Below are positions 56,518-64,000 of a stretch of 64,000 bases of DNA, in pieces (position 1 is the stretch's first letter; each line of letters starts with the position of its first letter). The notes under the pieces were generated by a model that saw only the letters and a program-made list of their open reading frames with translations, ran no database searches and was not told the origin of the DNA. This DNA is from Thermoplasmatota archaeon (GTDB lineage: Archaea > Thermoplasmatota > E2 > UBA202 > JdFR-43): contig JAPDJT010000028.1 of the NCBI GenBank assembly GCA_029258955.1, positions 1 through 64,000 of the forward strand, given 5' to 3'. The position numbers were made by a program, and so were the translations under genes.

Positions 56518-58269
56518 ATGCCAGGAGTATGGGGAATAATTTCAGAGAGAGGAATAGAGCAAGGAATTGACCTATCAAAATACTTTCATATGGAGAATGG
56601 TGGTACTTATCTTATAAACTCGGCAGAGTATCGGAATGCCTGTATGGGGCGATTTTCGGTGAAAAAATTTCAAAAAGATAAAATATTTAAGGAAACTAAT
56701 CACAAATTGATTTGTACTGATGGAATAATTTTAAACTCAAAAAGTTTTTTACGTAAGTATAATATAACAGAACTTGATGAACTTATCTTGAATTTATATA
56801 GTCAATATGGATGGAAATTTGTTAAAAAACTGAGAGGGAATTTTTGTGGTTTTGTATTGTCTAAAAACAAATTAATAGTTTTTACAGACCATCTTGCTTC
56901 CAAACCCATTTACTACTTCTATGATAAGAATTCGAATACATTAATTTTTGCATCAGAATTAAAAGCTGTTGCTGAGGGAATGAAAAAACTCGGGTTTACA
57001 CCACATCTTGATATTGAGGGTGCTTATTATCTACTAACATTTGGGCATATGCTTGGAGATACAACGCTAATTCAGGAGGTCAAAAAAATTCCACCGGGAA
57101 ATGTTTTGATATACGAAAATGGAAAAATCTCACTAAAGAAATATTACAAGTTATCAAGCGAACCTTATATAAAAGGGAGTGAAAATGAAATAATTAAAGA
57201 ATTGGATAAAAGATTTAAAAAGGCGATTAAAGCAGAATATGAAAAAGATTTGGAATATGGATATTCGCATATTGTTACATTAAGTGGTGGACTCGATTCA
57301 AGAATGAATGTTGCCTATGCCAAAAAATTGGGTTTTAATGATATTACTTGCATCACTTTTTCTGAGAGTGATTATCTCGACGAAAAAATTGCTAAAAAAA
57401 TCTGTCGAGATAACCATTTTGAATTCATTTTTTATGCCTTGGATAATGGAAACTATTTGATAAAACATATAGATGAAATCGTTAGTTCTAATGATGGTTT
57501 AGTTTTATATAGTGGTTCCGCTCACATGTACAATTGCTTGAAAAAGCTCAGCCTTCGAAATTTTGGGCTTATTCACACTGGACAAATAGGAGATTTGATA
57601 ATGGGCTCTTATTTAAAAGGCAAAAAACACCATCCAGTTGATAGCCAAGTATTAAATAAAGTAGCTTATTCTAACAAATTGATGAACAAATTTAAGAATC
57701 AGATAGATAAAAATTGCTTTTATTTTAACTATGAAAACGATGAACTATTTGCTTTTTATGAAAGATGCATCAACGGGGTTTTTAATGGCTACAGAATGAT
57801 TGAACAATTTACAGAGTTTTCATCACCATTTTTATATGTAGATTTTCTTGATTATGCTATGAAAATTCACCCCAAATATAGGTATAGAGAGAGAGTATAT
57901 CTTAAATGGATTAACAAATGCATACCTGAATTCTCAAAATATAAATGGGAAAAATATAACTTGGCACCTCACTATCCGTTATTTCTTATGAATGTTTTTA
58001 ACATATTTAGATTTGCTATGAAAAAGTTTTCTGCCAAAGTAGGTATAAATCAAAGACACAGCAGTATGAATCCTACAGAGTATTGGTGGAAAACAAACAA
58101 ATTATTAAGGAAAAAGATCAACGCCATTTTTGAAGAAAACATTAAGGTTCTAAAAAATCAACCCACTTTATTTGAGGATAGCTATTACCTTTTCAATAAG
58201 GGTTCATTCATGGAAAAAACACAGGTGATAACTCTTCTTAAAGCAATAAAGTTACTTCATCTTAGCTAG
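56518..58269 (+). CDS. Asparagine-synthetase-like protein without the glutaminase Cys2
   Basis: 583 aa. N-terminal Ntn-hydrolase-like domain (about 1-200) and C-terminal PP-loop domain with TLSGGLDSRMNVAYAK. The N-terminus reads MPGVWGI where glutamine-hydrolysing AsnB has MCG, so the nucleophile is missing and glutamine hydrolysis is not expected. It may use ammonia or another amine to amidate a sugar acid in the glycan, which would suit the uronic acid made by the wbp genes (inference). Four bases after the flippase; last gene of the plus-strand cluster. Confidence 0.82.
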   Translation: MPGVWGIISERGIEQGIDLSKYFHMENGGTYLINSAEYRNACMGRFSVKKFQKDKIFKETNHKLICTDGIILNSKSFLRKYNITELDELILNLYSQYGWKFVKKLRGNFCGFVLSKNKLIVFTDHLASKPIYYFYDKNSNTLIFASELKAVAEGMKKLGFTPHLDIEGAYYLLTFGHMLGDTTLIQEVKKIPPGNVLIYENGKISLKKYYKLSSEPYIKGSENEIIKELDKRFKKAIKAEYEKDLEYGYSHIVTLSGGLDSRMNVAYAKKLGFNDITCITFSESDYLDEKIAKKICRDNHFEFIFYALDNGNYLIKHIDEIVSSNDGLVLYSGSAHMYNCLKKLSLRNFGLIHTGQIGDLIMGSYLKGKKHHPVDSQVLNKVAYSNKLMNKFKNQIDKNCFYFNYENDELFAFYERCINGVFNGYRMIEQFTEFSSPFLYVDFLDYAMKIHPKYRYRERVYLKWINKCIPEFSKYKWEKYNLAPHYPLFLMNVFNIFRFAMKKFSAKVGINQRHSSMNPTEYWWKTNKLLRKKINAIFEENIKVLKNQPTLFEDSYYLFNKGSFMEKTQVITLLKAIKLLHLS

Positions 58270-58300
58270 CAATTAGTGGCTAAGAGTAGATTGTTTTATA

Positions 58301-58705
58301 TCACTTTATTTTCTTTATAACTTTTGCAGGTACACCAACTGCAACCACATTTGGAGGGATATCACGGTTTACAAAACTGCAAGCTCCCACTATAGAATTT
58401 TCTCCAATTGTAACGCCGGGCATTATCACAGAGTGTGCGCCAATTTTTGCATTTTTTTTAATCACAACCTTTCCTTTTTTGTTATCTATTGTAGAATGGG
58501 AATATATGGAGCAATGTGAACCTATTTGAACATTATCTTCTATTTCAACACCATATCTTGCATTTATATACGTAAAAGCGCCTATATCCACATATTTTCC
58601 TAGTTTTAGGTTTTCATGATATTGGCACATCCAGTTCCATTTTGTCATGTTTCTTTCATCAAATGTAGGCGGCTGCCAGTTTTTAAATCTTTTATTTCCT
58701 TTCAT
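58301..58705 (-). CDS. Left-handed beta-helix sugar O/N-acyltransferase
   Basis: 134 aa from the ATG at 58705, preceded by AAAGGAGG; an in-frame ATG 11 codons upstream lacks this and overlaps the previous gene. Hexapeptide repeats (VQIGSHCSIYSHSTI, AKIGAHSVIMPGVTIGENSI) and VVAVGVPAKVIKKI at the end. Likely acetylates a sugar nucleotide or glycan residue. Its stop lies 31 bases from the convergent asparagine-synthetase-like gene. Confidence 0.85.
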   Translation of the reverse strand: MKGNKRFKNWQPPTFDERNMTKWNWMCQYHENLKLGKYVDIGAFTYINARYGVEIEDNVQIGSHCSIYSHSTIDNKKGKVVIKKNAKIGAHSVIMPGVTIGENSIVGACSFVNRDIPPNVVAVGVPAKVIKKIK

Positions 58706-58706
58706 T

Positions 58707-59684
58707 TTATCCTCCTTTATGGTTATAATACTTATCATTATTAGGATCCTTGATTATGCCACTTTCTATTGCATCTTTTATTTCAATCACTCCATCCTTT
58801 ACTGTCTTCTCATTTTTAAATCCAAGTGTATCCTCAATTTTTTTGAAAGAGACATGATATGATCTTTTATCCTTAATTTGTTTAACGATTTCAACATTTG
58901 TGTCAGATATTATCTCCTTTATGATATTTCCTATTTCTTTCATACGATAATTTTCTTTTGTCGCACCTACATTAAAAATTTCTCCTTTCACCATGTTATC
59001 GTCTGCTTCCAATACCATCTTTATAGCTCTCGAAATATCATATACATGAACAAAAGGACGCCATTGCTCACCACCAAAAATTTTTATTTCTTTATCTTGC
59101 AATGCTTTTTTAGTTAGATAATTTATAACCAGATCGAATCTCATTCTTGGAGAAAGCCCATAAGCTGTTCCGAATCTTAGTATGGTCAGTGATGGTTTTT
59201 TATCCAGTAAAGCAAGTAACTCTTTTTCTGCATCTATCTTGGTTTCCGCATATAAAGAGATTGGATTGGTAGGAGAGTTTTCATCTATCATTTTATCTCC
59301 ACTTGCTCCATATACACTACAAGTGGAAGCAAATATAAACTTCTTAATCTCATTATCTCTTGCTAACCTTGCCAATCTTATTGTAGAAAGAAAATTTGTT
59401 TCTACTGCTGCATCTCCTTGCACACTACATGCTGGATCCCCAACTATCGCTGCTAAATGCACAATATAATCTACGCCCTTAACCCCTTTTTTTAAATCAT
59501 CCATCTTTCTTATATCTCCAATTATAACTTCCATATTGGGATGATTTATTATTTCTGCTATTGGCTCTATTCCAAAAGTAAATTTATCTAAAACCCTGAC
59601 TCTATAGCCATTTTCTAATAACATTCTTATAAGTACAGAGCCAATATATCCTCCTCCACCTGTAACTAATATTTTTTCTTTCAT
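58707..59684 (-). CDS. NAD-dependent sugar epimerase/dehydratase (extended SDR)
   Basis: 325 aa. NAD-binding VTGGGGYIGSVLIRML, HLAAIVGD, catalytic Ser/Tyr/Lys in STCSVYG and YAETK, and the substrate-side RPFVHVYDI. Probably a nucleotide-sugar 4-epimerase or related enzyme. One base before the acyltransferase start; overlaps the upstream aminotransferase by four bases. Confidence 0.9.
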   Translation of the reverse strand: MKEKILVTGGGGYIGSVLIRMLLENGYRVRVLDKFTFGIEPIAEIINHPNMEVIIGDIRKMDDLKKGVKGVDYIVHLAAIVGDPACSVQGDAAVETNFLSTIRLARLARDNEIKKFIFASTCSVYGASGDKMIDENSPTNPISLYAETKIDAEKELLALLDKKPSLTILRFGTAYGLSPRMRFDLVINYLTKKALQDKEIKIFGGEQWRPFVHVYDISRAIKMVLEADDNMVKGEIFNVGATKENYRMKEIGNIIKEIISDTNVEIVKQIKDKRSYHVSFKKIEDTLGFKNEKTVKDGVIEIKDAIESGIIKDPNNDKYYNHKGG

Positions 59685-60814
59685 TTTCTTTCCTCCATAA
59701 ATTGGCTTATATTATTCACAATATATTTTATTTCTTCTTTCTTTAATGTAGGGTACATTGGTAATGTTAAAACCTTTTTAGATATTTCCTCTGTGATTGG
59801 CAAATCCCCTTCTTTAAATCCAAATTTCTCTCTATAAAATTTGGTTAGATGAACAGGATCAAAATATATTTTTGTGGATATCCCACGTTTTAATAAATAT
59901 TCTCTCAATTTATCCCTCAAACTCTTTTCTACTTGGACGGTATACATTTGGTAGACATGATAAAAATTATCTGGAGGTATAGGTGGTTCTATTCCATCTA
60001 CGTTTTTGAGAAGTAAAGTATAGTAAGCAGCATTTTTCCTTCTCATCTCTACCATTTTATCTATTTTCTTTATTTGAGAAATACCAAGGGCTGCTACCAT
60101 AGTTGGCATTCGAAAGTTATAGCCAAGCATGATATAATCTACTTGTCCAGATGAAGTGAAATAATTGGCTGTTTCCAATCTTCCATGAGAGCATATCAAT
60201 CTCAATTTTTCATATATTTGTTTTGAATCTGTAACAATAATACCACCTTCCCCAGTAGTTATAACTTTATTCTGGCAAAAGCTGAACATTGCTGCATCTC
60301 CAAATGAACCAACCATTTCATTCCCAATTTTTGCCCCAAAAGATTCTGCAGCGTCTTCGATAAGCAATATCTTATTATCTTCTGCAATTTCTTTTAATTC
60401 TTTTATATTTTTGCAAGGACAACCTCCATAATGAATTGGCATAATCACTTTTGTTTTTTTGGTGATTTTCTCCTTAACATCCTCCGAATCCAAACCATAT
60501 GTTTCATCTTCAATTTCCGCAAAAACTGGTTTTGCTCCAACAAATAAAGGGGCATTCGCAGTGGAAATAAAGGTAAAGGAAGGAACAATCACTTCATCTC
60601 CTTCTTGGATTTCGTGAGCAAGTAAAATGGCGTGCAATGCAGATGTCCCTGAGTTAAAAGCTACAGCATACTTTCTTCCAACATATTCTGCAACCATCTC
60701 CTCAAATTTTTTTATCTCAGGCCCTGTAGCCCAATAGCTACCTCTCTTTATAACATTTGTAACTGCCTTTACATCTTCATCTTCCCAGTATATCTTAAAT
60801 AATGGTATTTTCAT
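59681..60814 (-). CDS. DegT/DnrJ/EryC1 sugar aminotransferase 2
   Basis: 377 aa from the ATG at 60814, preceded by AGGTGA; a start six codons earlier would run into the upstream gene. PLP lysine near residue 180 in SFCQNKVITTGEGGI; NSGTSALHAILL, PSFTFISTANAP and EDAAESFGA are family motifs. With the neighbouring epimerase and acyltransferase it could make a second amino sugar (keto-sugar amination then acetylation). Confidence 0.9.
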   Translation of the reverse strand: MKIPLFKIYWEDEDVKAVTNVIKRGSYWATGPEIKKFEEMVAEYVGRKYAVAFNSGTSALHAILLAHEIQEGDEVIVPSFTFISTANAPLFVGAKPVFAEIEDETYGLDSEDVKEKITKKTKVIMPIHYGGCPCKNIKELKEIAEDNKILLIEDAAESFGAKIGNEMVGSFGDAAMFSFCQNKVITTGEGGIIVTDSKQIYEKLRLICSHGRLETANYFTSSGQVDYIMLGYNFRMPTMVAALGISQIKKIDKMVEMRRKNAAYYTLLLKNVDGIEPPIPPDNFYHVYQMYTVQVEKSLRDKLREYLLKRGISTKIYFDPVHLTKFYREKFGFKEGDLPITEEISKKVLTLPMYPTLKKEEIKYIVNNISQFMEERK

Positions 60815-60815
60815 T

Positions 60816-61949
60816 TTATTCACCTTTCCCAACTAACTTTTCATATAATTCTTCCATTTTTATAACATTTTTTTCCCAATTTTCATATTCTTCAATAATT
60901 TTTCTATTTATCTTATAAAATTCTTCTTTGAGCTTTGGTAGATGGTCTATCGCATATAGTATTTTTTTAGCTAATTCTTGAGGATCGTTTAAGCTAACGA
61001 AAAATGCATTTTTTCCATCCTCCAAATATTGTTTATAAGCTTCGATATTGCTCACGATTGGGATAGTACCACATGCCATTCCTTCCATTACGCTACTTGC
61101 AAATTGATCTGTTGATGGAATAGAAATCATGATATCAGAAAGATTGAGATATACTGCCATTTCACGTGGAGATATAAGTTTTGGTATAATTTTAAGATTT
61201 TTATTGACCCCTAAATTTTTAGCCAATCTTATTAATTTTTCTTCGAATTCTTCTGTTCCATATCCTCTAATAAATATAAATACTGCATTTGGATAATTTT
61301 TTATTACATATGGCATGGATTCTACGATCAAATGAATATTATATTTTGGAGATAAAGCTCTATTACTAATGATGACTGGTGCATCGTACGGTATATCCAA
61401 TTCTTCTCTAAGTTTTTTTACCTCCTTTTCATATCCTCGATGAAAAATTTTAAGATCGATTCCCCATGGGATTCTAATTATTTTCTCTTCTGATATTTTA
61501 AATTCTTTAACCAAATAACCCTTCATGAATTTAGCAGTTGCAGTAACTATATCTGCCTTTTTTAGAGCATATTTTACCATCATCTTTACAAAATATGATT
61601 TCTTAGGTGCCACTAAAACATCACTGCCCCAAACAGAAAGAACAAGAGGATGAAATTTCGTTAAAGCAGCGTGGAACCCGTAGGTTGCAATGTAATGAGC
61701 ATGAACAATATCTGGCTTTATTTTTTTTATTATCTTCCTAACTTGAAATATTTCGAATGGCAGATTTGCCATAAAAGATAGAATTCTTATTTGGGAATAT
61801 CTTTTGAGTAAATGCAATTTCACATTTTCAATATCACCGTCAAAAGGTCTGGGTGATATAAGATGCACTTCATGCCCTTTATCTGCAAAGTATTTTACCC
61901 ATCTTTGAGTATGAATGGAACTAGCATTTGCAAGATAACATATCTTCAT
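60816..61949 (-). CDS. GT4 glycosyltransferase 4
   Basis: 377 aa GT-B protein. N-terminal YLANASSIHTQRWVKYFADK and HAHYIATYG; donor domain with PRELIS-type loop and SIPSTDQFASSVMEGMACGT. Probably a cytoplasmic sugar transferase. Its ATG overlaps the ancestral stop of the decayed epimerase upstream, showing an original operon. Confidence 0.9.
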   Translation of the reverse strand: MKICYLANASSIHTQRWVKYFADKGHEVHLISPRPFDGDIENVKLHLLKRYSQIRILSFMANLPFEIFQVRKIIKKIKPDIVHAHYIATYGFHAALTKFHPLVLSVWGSDVLVAPKKSYFVKMMVKYALKKADIVTATAKFMKGYLVKEFKISEEKIIRIPWGIDLKIFHRGYEKEVKKLREELDIPYDAPVIISNRALSPKYNIHLIVESMPYVIKNYPNAVFIFIRGYGTEEFEEKLIRLAKNLGVNKNLKIIPKLISPREMAVYLNLSDIMISIPSTDQFASSVMEGMACGTIPIVSNIEAYKQYLEDGKNAFFVSLNDPQELAKKILYAIDHLPKLKEEFYKINRKIIEEYENWEKNVIKMEELYEKLVGKGE

Positions 61950-62596
61950 TTTATTTCCTCCGTTTCTTTTATACCTTTTTCCATGAATAATTTGGCTGGA
62001 AACCCATTTTTTCTTTTGCTTTTGAAATATCCGCGAGACTATGTCTTATATCTCCTTTTCTTGCTTTTTCATAAATTGGCTTTAGTTTTTTCCTCATTAT
62101 TTTTCATAATTAAATTAGCTAATTCATTTATACTAATTTGCTTTCCGCTTGCTATGTTAAACACGCCAGTTACATTTTTTTCTGCCTTTACTACATCTTT
62201 TACATAAATAAAATCTCTTGTTTGTTTCCCATCTCCATAAATAATAGGTGGTTTATTCTCTTTGATTCTTTTAATGAATTTAGGAATGACTGCTGCATAT
62301 GGTGATGAAGCATTAACAAGAGATGGATTTTCGATACTTTTCGGCACAGAAGGAATAGCTGCTTGATCAAAAACATAATCTACATTTTCAAATAATTTTT
62401 TTAAAAGCATCGAATCCCTCACATTCCCTTTTATGAAAGAAACATTATCTAGCTCCAATAAATGCTGTACATTCTCTATTTTACCAGTTGAAAGATTATC
62501 AATAATTATTACCTCATTATTTTTTGCTAATTCTTCTGCCAAATGGAAGCCAATAAAACCTGCTCCTCCTGTAACAACTACTCTCTTATTTTTCAC
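61946..62596 (-). pseudogene. Decayed UDP-glucose 4-epimerase-like gene
   Basis: The GTG-started frame (62069-62596, 175 aa) has the NAD motif VVVTGGAGFIGFHLAEEL, QAAIPSVPKSIENP, and then jumps to SSPYAAVIPKFIKRIKEN. The middle, with the catalytic Ser/Tyr-x3-Lys, is missing (about 80 residues). A one-base shift in the T run at 62086-62091 separates the conserved end [20 protein letters not shown], and another in the run at 61976-61980 precedes the last codons. Restored, the stop overlaps the next ATG as ATGA. Three lesions argue for a true pseudogene. Confidence 0.85.
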
Positions 62597-62704
62597 ACAA
62601 AAAGAAAAATGAAAGGTATATAATTATTCTGGAAAGAAATGGAGCTATGATGGTATACTACCGAAGCCAAGGGAGTTCTGCCAATAAAGCCAACTTTTTC
62701 ATTT

Positions 62705-64000
62705 TTATCCTTGCCATTCATATGCTCCAATGTCATAAGCGCTTCCATAAGGGCGAGAATTTCCATCCAAATCATATGCAATGCCTTCATTTGTGCCATT
62801 GTCTATAGCTGGACTTCCATTGCTTAAATGAAAATCATCTGTAGAGACGAAAAGAGGATCATATGCCATATCATTAAATCCATTTCCAGTATCATTATAC
62901 CATAGCTTATTGTTTATTTCCTGTCTTGTATAATAAATATGGCTTGTAAAATCTGCAGTTATTTCTCCATCTTCCCTGCTGTAATATAAATTGTAGTTTT
63001 CATCCAAATCAACACTTTCCCCAAAATAAACTCCTCCATAGTTAAATGCAAAAATGTTATTCCTCATGTAAACATAAGTATAGAGAGGAGCATCATATGC
63101 TACATACATTCCATAATCTCCATAAAATCCATTTCTTGCAACAGTATTTCCAATAAGCCAATAACTGCCTCCCTCCGTTAAAACAATTCCAGCCAGTCCA
63201 TTTAAACAAGATAAAGAGCCTATTATGGAACAGTTTTTCTCCCATAGTTTTATTCCATTTCTTTCATTTCCTTTTGAGATGCAAAGAATGACAGTTGTAT
63301 TAGATGCTTTTGAATCAAAGCCATCTCCAGCATTTTGCATAGCAATGCATTTTTCAAAAGTTATGTTATTGCCTTTCTCAATGGCAAATCCATCTGCTGC
63401 AGTATCGCTTCCATTTCCATTGTTGCATGATGTTGTATTGTATATGTAAATGTCATAAACTGGACCGGGAGCACAATCTAAGCCTAACAAACTATTATTG
63501 CACAAATAACAATTTCTAATGAAAATATGATCTGCTGTAACATTTGAATAAGCATATTCTGTTATTCTTATGGCAGTATCACAGCTCGTTATCTTTAATC
63601 CATTGAGGCATACATAGCTGTTATTTCCAAGCATAACTACGCCATAAGCTGTAAAATTTCTTATGCTTATATTTTCAATTTTTATATATTTGCAATCTTT
63701 GTTTATAATTATTCCATGAGCAAGCTGTTTATTTCCATTTATTATGACTTTCTCATTTTTATATGCCTTTAAAGTAATAAAGCCGTTTTTATTCCCTGTT
63801 TTGTTGAAATATATGCTTTCATTGTAAATTCCATTTCTTACAATGATTTCATCTTTTGGATTTGCAACATCTAAAGCATGCTGTATAGTTTTAAAAGGCT
63901 GGCTAATTGAGCCAATGTTTGTATCGCTCCCCCAGGGAGCAACGTATAATTTCCTTCCATTTTTAACCCAGTACATGTAAAGTTTTCCACTGTTTGCCAG
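62705..64000 (-). CDS. Secreted parallel beta-helix protein (5' partial)
   Basis: The frame is open to the window edge, so the start is beyond base 64000; an ATG at 63976 has eight more codons open before it. At least 431 aa. LYVAPWGSDTNIGSISQPFK with TIQHALDVA is the usual opening of DUF1565/pectate-lyase-like beta-helix proteins. Many short repeats (NISIRNFTAYGV, NNITFEKCIAMQNAGDGF) follow, and the closing AIDNGTNEG...RPYGSAYDIGAYEWQG matches the choice-of-anchor Q type end. It could bind or cleave polysaccharide; no catalytic residues can be assigned. No dockerin or membrane anchor at its C-terminus. Confidence 0.8.
   Translation of the reverse strand: MANSGKLYMYWVKNGRKLYVAPWGSDTNIGSISQPFKTIQHALDVANPKDEIIVRNGIYNESIYFNKTGNKNGFITLKAYKNEKVIINGNKQLAHGIIINKDCKYIKIENISIRNFTAYGVVMLGNNSYVCLNGLKITSCDTAIRITEYAYSNVTADHIFIRNCYLCNNSLLGLDCAPGPVYDIYIYNTTSCNNGNGSDTAADGFAIEKGNNITFEKCIAMQNAGDGFDSKASNTTVILCISKGNERNGIKLWEKNCSIIGSLSCLNGLAGIVLTEGGSYWLIGNTVARNGFYGDYGMYVAYDAPLYTYVYMRNNIFAFNYGGVYFGESVDLDENYNLYYSREDGEITADFTSHIYYTRQEINNKLWYNDTGNGFNDMAYDPLFVSTDDFHLSNGSPAIDNGTNEGIAYDLDGNSRPYGSAYDIGAYEWQG

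Overview
The window is archaeal, from an AT-rich genome. It carries archaeal uL11, Spt5, SecE, FtsZ, RNA polymerase subunit D (Rpo3) with ferredoxin-type cysteine clusters, uS11, uS4, uS13, both primase subunits and a GINS protein. Many genes have a TATA-like box 20-30 bases before the first plausible ATG/GTG, as expected for leaderless archaeal transcripts. Gene content (PKD/Ig surface proteins, secreted cysteine peptidases, protein-glycosylation genes) suggests a euryarchaeon, perhaps a Thermoplasmatota relative. That placement is inference; no 16S gene is present.

Layout. (1) 1-21325 (+): a surface-protein region with seven large secreted proteins. Three end in a dockerin (686+ aa partial, 1035 aa, about 3260 aa). 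Three begin with cohesin modules (259, 869 and 563 aa; the 869-aa one has two cohesins and a C-terminal membrane anchor). One is a PKD protein with a membrane anchor. This looks like an archaeal cohesin-dockerin surface complex without recognisable catalytic domains, and is the most interesting system here. Perfect DNA repeats (424, 127, 89 and 63 bp) show recent duplication or gene conversion. (2) 21312-28974 (mostly -): housekeeping strings ftsZ-secE-spt5-rpl11, trxB, a nitrilase-family hydrolase divergent from nadE, and rps13-rps4-rps11-rpoD. (3) 29014-42433: a hypothetical gene, priL-priS, a caspase-like membrane protein, a 1088-aa gingipain-like surface protein divergent from a GINS gene, Sir2 deacylase with S-adenosylhomocysteine hydrolase, a papain-like PKD protease with a frameshifted tail, and a small zinc-motif protein. 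(4) 42855-62596: a glycan gene cluster. It holds a DPM1-like GT2, four GT4 glycosyltransferases, a nucleotidyltransferase-like protein, a thymidylate-kinase-like protein, a complete wbpE-wbpB-wbpD-wbpA-type operon for a 2,3-diacetamido-glucuronic acid nucleotide sugar, a GT-C membrane protein, a Wzx-like flippase, an asparagine-synthetase-like protein lacking Cys2, and a minus-strand set (acetyltransferase, epimerase, aminotransferase, GT4, decayed epimerase). (5) 62705-64000 (-): a parallel beta-helix protein cut by the window edge.

How the parts fit (inference): the glycan cluster could decorate the very Asn-X-Ser/Thr-rich surface proteins of region 1. The cohesin proteins, one of them membrane anchored, could display the dockerin proteins, and the secreted cysteine peptidases could make the cell an extracellular protein degrader. 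Several noncoding gaps (24592-24912, 29563-30131, 37206-37396, 41478-42088, 42434-42854 and 19370-19633) share a degenerate family of imperfect inverted repeats. No tRNA, rRNA, CRISPR array, transposase or replication origin was recognised.
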